Shown here piece by piece: positions 25,079 to 32,873 of a stretch of DNA of 39,249 bases. The position numbers were made by a program, and so were the translations under genes. Within the stretch, counting starts at the first letter, position 1. The number at the start of each line of letters is the position of its first letter. This DNA is from a virus. The stretch spans positions 1 to 39,249 of the IMG/VR virus record IMGVR_UViG_3300025120_000172. One strand, written 5' to 3'. The notes beneath the pieces were generated by a model that was not told the DNA's origin, ran no database searches, and saw only the letters and a program-made list of their open reading frames with translations.

Positions 25079-25215
25079 ACTGTTGGCATTGCCGTGAAAA
25101 ATTAATTTGGGGTGGAGACCACGATATAGATGAAGAAAACGAAGATTACAACATGGTTACTAATTTATCTTGTTCTAATTGTGGTGCTTTTGTAGAAGTG
25201 TATAATAAGAAATGA
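25075..25215 (+). CDS. Small zinc-ribbon protein
   Basis: 46 residues starting MNCWHCREKLIWGG and with SCSNCGAFVEV near the end; CxxC at residues 3-6 and a second CxxC about 29 residues later give a four-Cys zinc ribbon. It overlaps AlkB upstream and the SF1 helicase downstream by 4 bases each, so all three are probably translated as one unit. It may bind nucleic acid or a partner protein; no specific family. Confidence 0.7.
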   Translation: MNCWHCREKLIWGGDHDIDEENEDYNMVTNLSCSNCGAFVEVYNKK

Positions 25216-26708
25216 TGTTACCCGCACACACTCAAGTAATTCTTGGACCCCCAGGAACAGGAAAGACAAGCACGTTACTTGGTCTTATAGAAGATGAACT
25301 AGAAAAAGGAACAGACCCGACCCGAATTGGTTTCTTTACGTTTACTAAAAAAGCAGTAACAGAAGGTAAACAACGAGCAATGGAACGTTTCGAATTAACT
25401 CAGAAAGACCTACCATTTTTTCGTACTCTACATTCTTTGGCTTTTAGACAATTAGGTCTATCTAAAGAAAGTGTAATGGATTTAAAAGATATCCGAGAGT
25501 TAAACGAGATTCTTAATATACGGTTAACAGGCGGTTCAAGCGCTGATTCAGGGCACTTGTTCGGGATGACCCACGATGATCGATTAGCCTTTATAGAAAA
25601 CTTATCTCGTATGAGACAAATATCATTAGAAGATCAGTGGCATGAGGTCGACGATGCAGTAGGTTGGTTTGAACTAGAAAGATATGCTAGAGGTTTAGAA
25701 TTATTTAAAGAGGATAGGTTGTTAGTTGATTACACAGACATGTTAAAACTATTTTTAGAAAAAGGGGACGTGCCTAAATTTGAAGCAGTTTTTGTTGACG
25801 AAGCTCAAGACTTGTCTCCTCTACAATGGGCAGTAGTTCGTAAGATTATAAAAAATGCAAATAGAGTTTATGTCGCTGGTGATGATGATCAAGCAATATA
25901 TAAGTGGGCGGGAGCTGATGTAGATTATTTAATTAAGAACGCGGGCAACGCTACAATATTAGAACAGTCGTATAGGATTCCTTCAGCGGTACATGAATTA
26001 GCTAGTCGCTGTATTAGTCAAGTTAGATCCAGGATACATAAAACATGGCTTCCTAAAAAAGAAACAGGTTTAGTTAGGTGGGAACCTTCAATAGAATTAA
26101 TCAATATGGAAAAGGGGGACTGGTTAGTGCTTGCTCGTACTAATTATTTACTAGAACAAATAGATGAGCATTGCAGAAACGAAGGTTGGTTTTTTGAAGT
26201 TAAAGGTAGACCGAGTATTTCTGAATCAAAAGTGCGGGCAGTATTAAATTGGGAACAATTATTAACTGGAAAAGAATTACCCTTATCTGAATGCGTCAAT
26301 CTGTTAAAGTATATAAAAGTTCGTAACCCTAACTCCTTAGATGTTTTAGACATTGACGTAAGCATCACCCTTAAGGGTCTTAGGTACAGGTTCCCTGACT
26401 TACCTGAAGGTCATTGGTACGATGCGTTAACTTCATTAAGCCCAAAAGACATCAGTTACATAAGAGCCATGCTTCGTAGAGGAGAAAGAATTACCAAAGA
26501 ACCTAGGATTCGTTTGTCAACGATCCATGCTGCGAAAGGTGGGGAAGCAACTAACGTAGTATTGCTTACCGATATTACTAAAAGAGTTTATAAAAACTAT
26601 CAGGAGAACCCTGATGACGAGAACAGAGTGTTTTATGTTGGGCTTACTAGAGCGAAAGAAAACTTGTATTTAATTGAGCCCTCAACAACGCGCTGCTTCC
26701 AAATATAA
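25212..26708 (+). CDS. UvrD/Rep-like superfamily 1 DNA helicase
   Basis: 498 residues. Walker A GPPGTGKT (residues 12-19), motif Ia FFTFTKKAV, motif II DEAQD (196-200), motif III GDDDQAIYKWAGAD, motif IV near EQSYRIPS, motif V STIHAAKGGEATNVV and motif VI VFYVGLTRAKENLYL are all present, so the ATPase core is complete. At 498 residues it is shorter than UvrD or Rep (about 700), the usual phage size. SF1A enzymes move 3' to 5' on ssDNA. It is likely the replicative or recombination helicase of the phage. ATG codons at 25212 and 25215 are both possible; the first overlaps the zinc-ribbon stop. Confidence 0.9.
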   Translation: MMLPAHTQVILGPPGTGKTSTLLGLIEDELEKGTDPTRIGFFTFTKKAVTEGKQRAMERFELTQKDLPFFRTLHSLAFRQLGLSKESVMDLKDIRELNEILNIRLTGGSSADSGHLFGMTHDDRLAFIENLSRMRQISLEDQWHEVDDAVGWFELERYARGLELFKEDRLLVDYTDMLKLFLEKGDVPKFEAVFVDEAQDLSPLQWAVVRKIIKNANRVYVAGDDDQAIYKWAGADVDYLIKNAGNATILEQSYRIPSAVHELASRCISQVRSRIHKTWLPKKETGLVRWEPSIELINMEKGDWLVLARTNYLLEQIDEHCRNEGWFFEVKGRPSISESKVRAVLNWEQLLTGKELPLSECVNLLKYIKVRNPNSLDVLDIDVSITLKGLRYRFPDLPEGHWYDALTSLSPKDISYIRAMLRRGERITKEPRIRLSTIHAAKGGEATNVVLLTDITKRVYKNYQENPDDENRVFYVGLTRAKENLYLIEPSTTRCFQI

Positions 26709-26715
26709 AAACTTC

Positions 26716-26745
26716 TTTACTTTGTATATAAAAGTAAAGGATAAT
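26716..26745 (+). promoter_or_regulatory. Early promoter family, copy 2, with perfect inverted repeat
   Basis: TTTACT (26716-26721), 18-base spacer, GATAAT (26740-26745). Here CTTTACTTT (26715-26723) is followed by its reverse complement AAAGTAAAG (26731-26739) after 7 bases, so the promoter is also a perfect 9-base inverted repeat and might be an operator. The leader ends AGAAAGGAGAACTATG. Confidence 0.55.
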
Positions 26746-26773
26746 AATAGGGGTAAAATTAGAAAGGAGAACT

Positions 26774-27277
26774 ATGAACATATTTTATTTTGACGAGGAT
26801 CCTTACGTCGCGGCTCAGGCTCAACCTGACAAGCTGCTCGTAAAGATGCCTTTAGAAACTGCACAGATGTTGTGCACCGCCCACCGCGTAACGGGTTGTG
26901 AGGATTACGCAGATGAACACAACTTATATAAGACTGCTTATATGAATCATCCATGTACTATTTGGGCTCGAGAAAACCAAGCTAACTATTCATGGCTTTA
27001 CGCACATTTTCTTGCGTTAGGTAATGAGTACACGTATCGCTACGATAAAGTCCACGCTAGTTTAGAAAAACTAGCCGATGCTTTATTAATGCTACCAACT
27101 GGCTTGTGGGACACGAGCAAACAAATGTCAGATATACCTCAGTGTATGCCTGATGAATATAAAAACGACGACCCGATAACCGCGTACCGTGATTACTGTA
27201 TAAATGAAAAGTATTACGCTAAGTGGGAAAAGGGTAGAAATAAACCAACTTGGTGGGAGGAACCATGTCATCAATAA
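26774..27277 (+). CDS. Conserved phage protein of unknown function
   Basis: 167 residues with an excellent ribosome binding site (AAAGGAG, 6 bases). It starts MNIFYFDEDPYVAAQAQPDK, followed by LLVKMPLETAQMLCTAHR, a signature I recall from a widespread phage family without known function. Many Trp, Tyr and His residues (NHPCTIWAREN, NYSWLYAHFLAL, PQCMPDEYK) suggest an enzyme or ligand-binding helical protein. It opens the operon with the methyltransferase and hmdU-kinase-like genes, and overlaps the methyltransferase start by 13 bases, so a role in nucleotide or base metabolism is possible but unproven. Confidence 0.6.
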   Translation: MNIFYFDEDPYVAAQAQPDKLLVKMPLETAQMLCTAHRVTGCEDYADEHNLYKTAYMNHPCTIWARENQANYSWLYAHFLALGNEYTYRYDKVHASLEKLADALLMLPTGLWDTSKQMSDIPQCMPDEYKNDDPITAYRDYCINEKYYAKWEKGRNKPTWWEEPCHQ

Positions 27278-28182
27278 GAAAGAAATTAAAAGTTAATGAA
27301 AACGATAGTAAAAATACTCGTATGGATATTGCTAGCGCAGGTGTTTTGGGAAACTGGAGACCTGATGAGCTCACCCATATCAGTAGATTCGATAAAATTG
27401 CCTCTCTCTGTGTAGAAGAAGCTAAAAACTTAGAAAGACCCATAACTGCTATGGAAGTAGGTTGTGGAGAACTCTGGGCGCTTAGAGTTTTGTATAAATC
27501 ATACACGGTTAAGAAGTCTGATATTATTGAATCATATCAAGGTTTTGATATAGACCCCGCGTGTGCTATAGAAAACCCATTCTGGTCTAATGGAGGAGAG
27601 CCTATTGAAAACTCAACGTGGCTTAAGAACTTTAATGCCACTATTACTATACAAGATGTAACCGTTCCTAGGAAAAATAAAGAAGGAGATCAATATGGCA
27701 ACATGTTCGATATACCTTCTGAAACTATAGATTTTTTCTGGACGACAGAAGTTATTGAACACATGGAAAGAGAGTTTGTTCCTATTTGGTTAAAAGATGC
27801 GGCAAGATGCTTAAGACCTGATGGTCTAGCGTATGTTTCTACACCTAACCACGACGGTTCTAACGATAAACTACCTGAAGACCATATTTATGAATGGGGT
27901 TTTGACGAGCTTAAAGAAGAACTAGAAAAACATTTTCATATTGAATCTGTGGTAGGAACTTTTATGCAAATGCCTAATCTAAAGAAAGCACAAAAACAAT
28001 ATGCAGAACCCACTGTAGATGGATTACCTGTTAATTCTTTTAACAAGTTTCCTCAAGCGTGGACAACTGAACAGTTACTAATGCTTAGAGAAAGATTTGG
28101 TAAACAGTTTTTAAGAATGGTAGTAGCTACTCCCTATCCTGAATATGCAAATAATTGTGCGTGGGTTTTAAGAAAAAAATAA
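27265..28182 (+). CDS. Class I SAM-dependent methyltransferase
   Basis: 305 residues from the ATG at 27265, chosen because GGAGG lies 4 bases upstream. Motif I is MEVGCGELWAL (residues 63-73), acidic residues of motif II are in QGFDIDP, and the post-I region WTTEVIEHM and DAARCLRPDGLAYVSTPNHD is typical of the Methyltransf_11/23 type, which act on small molecules, lipids or nucleotides rather than having a classical DNA-methylase NPPY motif. It overlaps the next gene, a hmdU DNA kinase helical-domain protein, by one base. That link suggests it methylates a modified base or its precursor; this is inference. Confidence 0.8.
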   Translation: MSSIRKKLKVNENDSKNTRMDIASAGVLGNWRPDELTHISRFDKIASLCVEEAKNLERPITAMEVGCGELWALRVLYKSYTVKKSDIIESYQGFDIDPACAIENPFWSNGGEPIENSTWLKNFNATITIQDVTVPRKNKEGDQYGNMFDIPSETIDFFWTTEVIEHMEREFVPIWLKDAARCLRPDGLAYVSTPNHDGSNDKLPEDHIYEWGFDELKEELEKHFHIESVVGTFMQMPNLKKAQKQYAEPTVDGLPVNSFNKFPQAWTTEQLLMLRERFGKQFLRMVVATPYPEYANNCAWVLRKK

Positions 28183-29066
28183 TGACAGAATTTCTACCAA
28201 AAGAATTAGATACTTATATCTATTGGATTCACGAAAGAGAAGTGATACGAATAGCTAAAGAAGATTTAAATCTAAGCCCTCCTTGGACAGATGACAAAGT
28301 TTTACAAAAGTATAAATTTTGTCAAGTCTTCCGAGAAGATGACAGAACTACTCGTTGGTTCTGTGAACACATCAGAGAGCCTCTTAAAGACTCTACTGAC
28401 GTTTTTATGGCTACGGTTATTTTCAGGTGGTTTAATTACATAGAGTCGGGAAAGACATTAATTAAGCACGATCTTCTTTGTAATTGGGATAGAAAGAAAG
28501 CTATTGAAGAAATATCTAAACAAAATAAATGGGTAACGGGGGCTTATATAATCAAAACTCCAAACCGAATGAATAAAGTAACAGGAGTTGCTGAATGTAT
28601 TTCTCACATGTGGAAAGATAAAAATTATTTAATTGATAAAATGAATTCTACACATAGTTTAGAAGACATTTGGAATGTTTTACGAGATTATCCATACATG
28701 GGACCGTTTATGGCATATGAAGTAGTTACTGATTTAAGACACACATACATAGGATATGGATGCGATGATATCCTGACTTGGGCTAATCCTGGACCAGGAG
28801 CCATGCGAGGGCTCAATAGGCTTACGGGCAGAGAACTTGGGTTTTGTAAACGTAGTCATCCTTGGAACGAAGAAATGCAAGAATTATTAAAAATAGCCCA
28901 CGAAAGGCTAAACAACAATATTATCGATCTTGATAAATTTGAGATGCGAGAAGTAGAAGGAGGACTCTGCGAGTTCGATAAGTACTCGAGGACTGTAAAG
29001 AAAGAGGGTAAAACACGCAGTATCTATAAATATAATAAAGATCTTCCATTGGTTGAAGGTCTATAA
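28182..29066 (+). CDS. 5-hmdU DNA kinase helical-domain protein (alpha-glutamyl/putrescinyl-thymine pyrophosphorylase family)
   Basis: 294 residues, starting on the last base of the methyltransferase stop. Diagnostic blocks: FCQVFREDDRTTRWF (about 46-60), DVFMATVIFRWFNYIESGKT (about 71-90), GAYIIKTP, MAYEVVTDLRHT (177-188) and WANPGPGAMRGLNRLTGRE (200-218). These are the hallmark of the family linked to hypermodified thymidine in phages such as ViI, M6 and SP10, where a 5-hydroxymethyl-dU in DNA is activated for further elaboration. I see no Walker A P-loop in this protein, so the fused kinase domain of some homologues is missing. Cytoplasmic; expected to act on phage DNA. Confident on the family, not on the reaction. 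Confidence 0.78.
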   Translation: MTEFLPKELDTYIYWIHEREVIRIAKEDLNLSPPWTDDKVLQKYKFCQVFREDDRTTRWFCEHIREPLKDSTDVFMATVIFRWFNYIESGKTLIKHDLLCNWDRKKAIEEISKQNKWVTGAYIIKTPNRMNKVTGVAECISHMWKDKNYLIDKMNSTHSLEDIWNVLRDYPYMGPFMAYEVVTDLRHTYIGYGCDDILTWANPGPGAMRGLNRLTGRELGFCKRSHPWNEEMQELLKIAHERLNNNIIDLDKFEMREVEGGLCEFDKYSRTVKKEGKTRSIYKYNKDLPLVEGL

Positions 29067-29077
29067 AGGAGAAAGAA

Positions 29078-29299
29078 ATGAGCGAATATAAAGATCAAGC
29101 GATTGAGCTATTAGAAGAATACGGAGACACAGTAGATGTTTATTACACACAGTTTTTGGAAGTAGCGTTTTTTCTTAAAGTTCCAGCTAACTATGGATTA
29201 GTTATTGGATTCTTAAAAAGGAAACTACCTCAGCTGACTGAAGAACAACTAGGTTTTTTAGTTGGAGAAATTACCTCAGCCTATCATGATTCTGTATGA
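29078..29299 (+). CDS. Small helical protein in the base-modification cassette
   Basis: 73 residues with an AAAGGAG ribosome binding site 6 bases upstream. The sequence is helix rich (KDQAIELLEEYGDTVDV; LTEEQLGFLVGEITSAYH) with a hydrophobic centre LEVAFFLKVPANYGLVIGFL. No family recognised. It lies 11 bases after the hmdU-kinase-like gene and overlaps the thymidylate synthase-like start by 4 bases, so it is made with them and may be an accessory factor. Confidence 0.55.
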   Translation: MSEYKDQAIELLEEYGDTVDVYYTQFLEVAFFLKVPANYGLVIGFLKRKLPQLTEEQLGFLVGEITSAYHDSV

Positions 29300-30336
29300 A
29301 AGTTATTAACGCGAGAAACGTGAATGATGCTCTTTTGTTGGGTTTAGATTTATTTCAAGACCCGAGAAACTTTAGGGAACAAGAAAGTAGAAACGGAACT
29401 ACTTATGAAGCTTTAGAACCTGTAACCACCGTTTATGAAAAACCTTGGGAACGAGTACTGTTACTTAAACTGAGAGACGCTAATCCTTTCTTCCATTTTA
29501 TAGAGGGACTTTGGATGCTGGCAGGTCGTAATGACCTAAAACCTTTAACTCATTTTGTTAAAAGCATGGAAAATTTTTCAGATGATGGCGAGACTTTATG
29601 GGGTGCTTATGGTCATAGATGGAAAAGTTATTTTCATAAAGATCAAATTAAATTAGTTATAGAAATGTTAAAAGCTAATCCTGATGATAGAAGGTGCGTT
29701 TTACAAATGTGGGACGCTAATAAAGATTTAAACAAACAAGGTAAAGACGTACCCTGCAACACTAATATTTATTTTAAAATACGAGATAAACAATTACACA
29801 TGACAGTATGCAATCGTTCTAACGACATGCTTTGGGGAGCTTACGGAGCTAATGCAGTACATATGTCTATGCTACAGGAGTATATAGCTAGTCATCTTAG
29901 AGTAACAATAGGAACGTATCGACAAGTAAGCGATAGTTTTCATGTGTATCACAATGAAGTTTGGGAAAGAGTAAAAGGAATAGAAATAAATCCTTGGACT
30001 TATTCAGAAATAAAAAACCCTTACGATCTTTTAGAAGGGACAGTTTACACTAATTTTATGACTCGCCCAGAAGTTTTTGATTGGGAACTAGATAGATTCT
30101 TTAGTATGGATTTTTACGAACCTTATGAAGATGCTTGGGAAAATCCTGGTTTCAAGGATATTGCTATACCTATGTTAAAAACATTTAACGCACATAAAGA
30201 AAGAGATTATGCGAAAGCATATAGAGAAGTAATGAAAATACTTCCAAACGATTGGATGACAGCTTGTTTCGATTGGATAAAGAAACGAGATGCGTCTTGG
30301 ACACTTAATAATAACGGAGGAAACAATGGCGAATAA
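29296..30336 (+). CDS. Thymidylate synthase family; dUMP 5-hydroxymethylase candidate
   Basis: 346 residues. Catalytic Cys154 in DVPCNTNIYFKI, phosphate-binding Arg174-Ser175 in CNRSNDMLWGAYGANAV, and YRQVSDSFHVYHNE near the third conserved block all fit the thymidylate synthase/deoxynucleotide hydroxymethylase fold. Asn186 sits where ThyA has the Asn that prefers uracil, while dCMP hydroxymethylases have Asp, so the substrate is probably dUMP. It uses methylene-tetrahydrofolate to make dTMP or, if it is a hydroxymethylase, 5-hydroxymethyl-dUMP. The canonical ThyA C-terminus (PVAI/V) is not seen; the end is Asn/Gly rich. The neighbour at 28182 favours the hydroxymethyl version. Starts by a 4-base overlap with the small gene before it. 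Confidence 0.8.
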   Translation: MKVINARNVNDALLLGLDLFQDPRNFREQESRNGTTYEALEPVTTVYEKPWERVLLLKLRDANPFFHFIEGLWMLAGRNDLKPLTHFVKSMENFSDDGETLWGAYGHRWKSYFHKDQIKLVIEMLKANPDDRRCVLQMWDANKDLNKQGKDVPCNTNIYFKIRDKQLHMTVCNRSNDMLWGAYGANAVHMSMLQEYIASHLRVTIGTYRQVSDSFHVYHNEVWERVKGIEINPWTYSEIKNPYDLLEGTVYTNFMTRPEVFDWELDRFFSMDFYEPYEDAWENPGFKDIAIPMLKTFNAHKERDYAKAYREVMKILPNDWMTACFDWIKKRDASWTLNNNGGNNGE

Positions 30337-30694
30337 GTGGGAACGTATGCGCGATATAGCGCAGTTGGATTTATCAGCTTTAAAGAAAGCTGAAGAGTCC
30401 TATGGGAATTCATGGAGGCGACGCGGTGGTGTGGGTGCTTTTATGATGTTGGCTCGTAAATTTGATAGAATAGAACACCAGTCTGAAAGACATGGGTGGG
30501 ACGTATTCGAGGCAGGTGAAGCATTTAAAGGCGAAGCAGGTCTACTTGATGATATACGAGATTTACGAAGGTATCTGATATTGTGTGAAGAATTTATTCT
30601 TAACAATCCAGATGAAATTAATAATGAAAAAATGGAGGAAACAGAATGGGAATACTCGACTGGTTCAGAAGAAAAACAACAAAACCAAGAATAG
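30326..30694 (+). CDS. Helical protein, DUF1599/Nmad1-like candidate
   Basis: 122 residues from the ATG at 30326 (GGAGG 6 bases upstream; overlaps the previous gene by 11 bases). The core AEESYGNSWRRRGGVGAFMM followed by LARKFDRIE and DDIRDLRRYLILCEEF follows the YG-x-SW...K-x-x-RI pattern of a helical family described around nucleotide modification (DUF1599/Nmad1). The match is from memory of the pattern and is tentative. Position directly behind the thymidylate synthase-like gene supports a link to base modification. Confidence 0.5.
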   Translation: MANKWERMRDIAQLDLSALKKAEESYGNSWRRRGGVGAFMMLARKFDRIEHQSERHGWDVFEAGEAFKGEAGLLDDIRDLRRYLILCEEFILNNPDEINNEKMEETEWEYSTGSEEKQQNQE

Positions 30695-31017
30695 CTGACG
30701 CGCAGGGAAGAAGTCCTTTCGAACAAGCTAAAGAAATTTTGTTACAAAATAAAACAAAGGAAGATTTACTTTCTGCTCAAATGAAAGAAGCTACTGTCAA
30801 ACTTGAAAAGTTTGAAAAGATTTCTGTTGTTGAAGCAGATTTGCCAAAACCTAAACGTGCTAGAACTAAAAAAGGCATATATAAGGCAGACGACAAATCA
30901 ACTCCTAATGTTAATGAAGCGTGGGAAGGTGGAAAAGCACCTGTTAAATCTAAGGTAAAAAAAGCTAAACCTACAAAGAAAACAGTAAAAATAAAAAGGG
31001 TAACAAAAAATAAATAA
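30646..31017 (+). CDS. Hypothetical basic protein
   Basis: 123 residues with GGAGG 7 bases before the ATG. The first half is helical (MGILDWFRRKTTKPRIADAQ), the last 35 residues are Lys rich (SKVKKAKPTKKTVKIKRVTK), like a nonspecific DNA-binding tail. It overlaps the upstream gene by 49 bases and the polymerase start by one base, so it may be a polymerase-associated factor. No family known. Confidence 0.5.
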   Translation: MGILDWFRRKTTKPRIADAQGRSPFEQAKEILLQNKTKEDLLSAQMKEATVKLEKFEKISVVEADLPKPKRARTKKGIYKADDKSTPNVNEAWEGGKAPVKSKVKKAKPTKKTVKIKRVTKNK

Positions 31018-32873
31018 TGCAATCCCCTATATTTGCTCCTGAAAGTGATTGGGTTATCCCCGATATTTTCCCTAAGTTTGCAGAAAACGAACGTATTGCT
31101 GTAGACTTAGAAACGTATGACCCCCACCTATTGACCTCTGGTCCAGGGTGGGCTACAAACAGAGGTCACATGGTTGGAGTTGGTGTCGCTACTAAAGATT
31201 GGAAGGGTTACTTTCCAATTCGCCATGAAGGCGGTGGCAACCTTGATGAGGCAGTAGTCTTGCGATGGTTACAGAATACTCTCTCTTCTACTAAAAGAGA
31301 GGTTATTTTTCATAATGCACTTTACGATGTTGGATGGTTGAGAAGAGAAGGAGTAGACGTAAAGGGTAAAATCCTCGACACTATGTTTGCTGCTCCACTC
31401 ATAGATGAGAACCGATACTCTTATTCTCTCGACGCACTCGGACAAACGTATTGTGGAGAAAAGAAAGACGAGTCGCTGTTGCAAGATGCTGCTTTAGCTT
31501 GGGGCATTAATCCTAAAGCGGAGATGTATAAACTACATTCTAAATACGTTGGGTTTTATGGTGAACAAGATGCAGCACTTACACTTAAACTCTATGAAAA
31601 ATTAAAAATAGAATTACAAGAACAAAACTTAGAACCAATCTACGATATAGAGTGTAGATTAATTCCTTTACTTTTAGAAATGAGGTGGAGGGGAGTTAGG
31701 GTAGATGAACAAAAAGCTGAAGAAGTCAGTAAAAAGTTATCTCTACAAGAACAAAAGTTACACATAGAAATAAAGAGAAAATACGGAGAAGATGTAAACC
31801 TATGGGCGAATGCGTCTTTACAAAAAGTTTTTGATAAAAACAATCTACCGTACCCTAGAACAGAAAAAGGCATGGCTAGTTTTCAAAGACAATGGCTAGA
31901 GGGTCATGAACACGAACTACCCCGAATGATTGTAAAAGCCAGGAAATTGAATAAAGCACGAACTACGTTTATAGATAAAATGATTTCAGAGCACGCAGTT
32001 AATGGAAGAATACATGCAGAAGCTCATCCCTTAAGAAATGATTCAGGAGGAACGGTTAGTGGTCGTTTTAGTTACAGTAACCCTAACTTACAACAAGTTC
32101 CTGCAAGAGATCCTGAACTAGGCACAATGATTAGATCGCTGTTTATACCTGAAGAAGGATGTAGGTGGGGTCTATTCGATTATTCTCAACAAGAGCCTCG
32201 ACTTACGGTACACTACGCAAATAAGATGGGTTTAATAGGGGCTAAGGAAGCCGTAACCGCGTATAGGGATAAGAACGCAGACTTCCATCAGATAGTTGCG
32301 GACATGGCTAATATACCCCGTAAACAAGCTAAAAATATAAACTTGGGACTAAGCTATGGAATGGGAAAACAAAAATTAATTAAAGAACTTGGTTTAGGTG
32401 ATTTAGAGGCTCAAGCTCTACTTACTAAATACCATGAAAAAGTACCCTTCATTAGAGGTCTACAAGATCAGTGCTCTAGAGTAGCACTTGACAGAGGGTA
32501 CATTAGAACTCTTGCAGGAAGACGATGTCATTTCGATTTATGGGAACATAAATATGATAAGACTATGCCTTTACCATTAGAAGAAGCAAGAGAAAAATAC
32601 GGAGATGTTTTAAAAAGGTCTTATACATATAAAGCCCTTAATAGACTGATTCAGGGCTCAGCGGCGGACATGACTAAGTTAGCCATGCTGGGTTTGTGGG
32701 AAGAAGGAATAGTTCCCCACGTCCAAGTCCACGATGAAGTGGACATATCTATTGAAGATGACGAACAAGCAGCGAAAGTTTCACGAATTATGGAAAACTG
32801 CGTCGATCTTGCTGTTCCTCTTACTGTAGATACAGAACTCGGTACTAGTTGGGGCGAAACGGAGGAAATTTAA
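31017..32873 (+). CDS. polA: Family A DNA polymerase with 3'-5' exonuclease
   Basis: 618 residues. Exonuclease domain: AVDLETYDP (Asp-x-Glu, Exo I), IFHNALYDVGWL (Exo II) and YVGFYGEQDA (Exo III). Polymerase domain: motif A WGLFDYSQQEPRLT (Asp388), motif B RKQAKNINLGLSYGM (Lys439, Leu443, Tyr447) and motif C VQVHDEVDIS (Asp573), so both activities look intact; there is no 5' nuclease domain, as in T7 gp5. Leu443 takes the place of E. coli Pol I Phe762, a site that influences speed and sugar selection. It is the phage replicative polymerase. The start overlaps the previous stop by one base, as does its stop with the next gene. Confidence 0.95.
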   Translation: MQSPIFAPESDWVIPDIFPKFAENERIAVDLETYDPHLLTSGPGWATNRGHMVGVGVATKDWKGYFPIRHEGGGNLDEAVVLRWLQNTLSSTKREVIFHNALYDVGWLRREGVDVKGKILDTMFAAPLIDENRYSYSLDALGQTYCGEKKDESLLQDAALAWGINPKAEMYKLHSKYVGFYGEQDAALTLKLYEKLKIELQEQNLEPIYDIECRLIPLLLEMRWRGVRVDEQKAEEVSKKLSLQEQKLHIEIKRKYGEDVNLWANASLQKVFDKNNLPYPRTEKGMASFQRQWLEGHEHELPRMIVKARKLNKARTTFIDKMISEHAVNGRIHAEAHPLRNDSGGTVSGRFSYSNPNLQQVPARDPELGTMIRSLFIPEEGCRWGLFDYSQQEPRLTVHYANKMGLIGAKEAVTAYRDKNADFHQIVADMANIPRKQAKNINLGLSYGMGKQKLIKELGLGDLEAQALLTKYHEKVPFIRGLQDQCSRVALDRGYIRTLAGRRCHFDLWEHKYDKTMPLPLEEAREKYGDVLKRSYTYKALNRLIQGSAADMTKLAMLGLWEEGIVPHVQVHDEVDISIEDDEQAAKVSRIMENCVDLAVPLTVDTELGTSWGETEEI

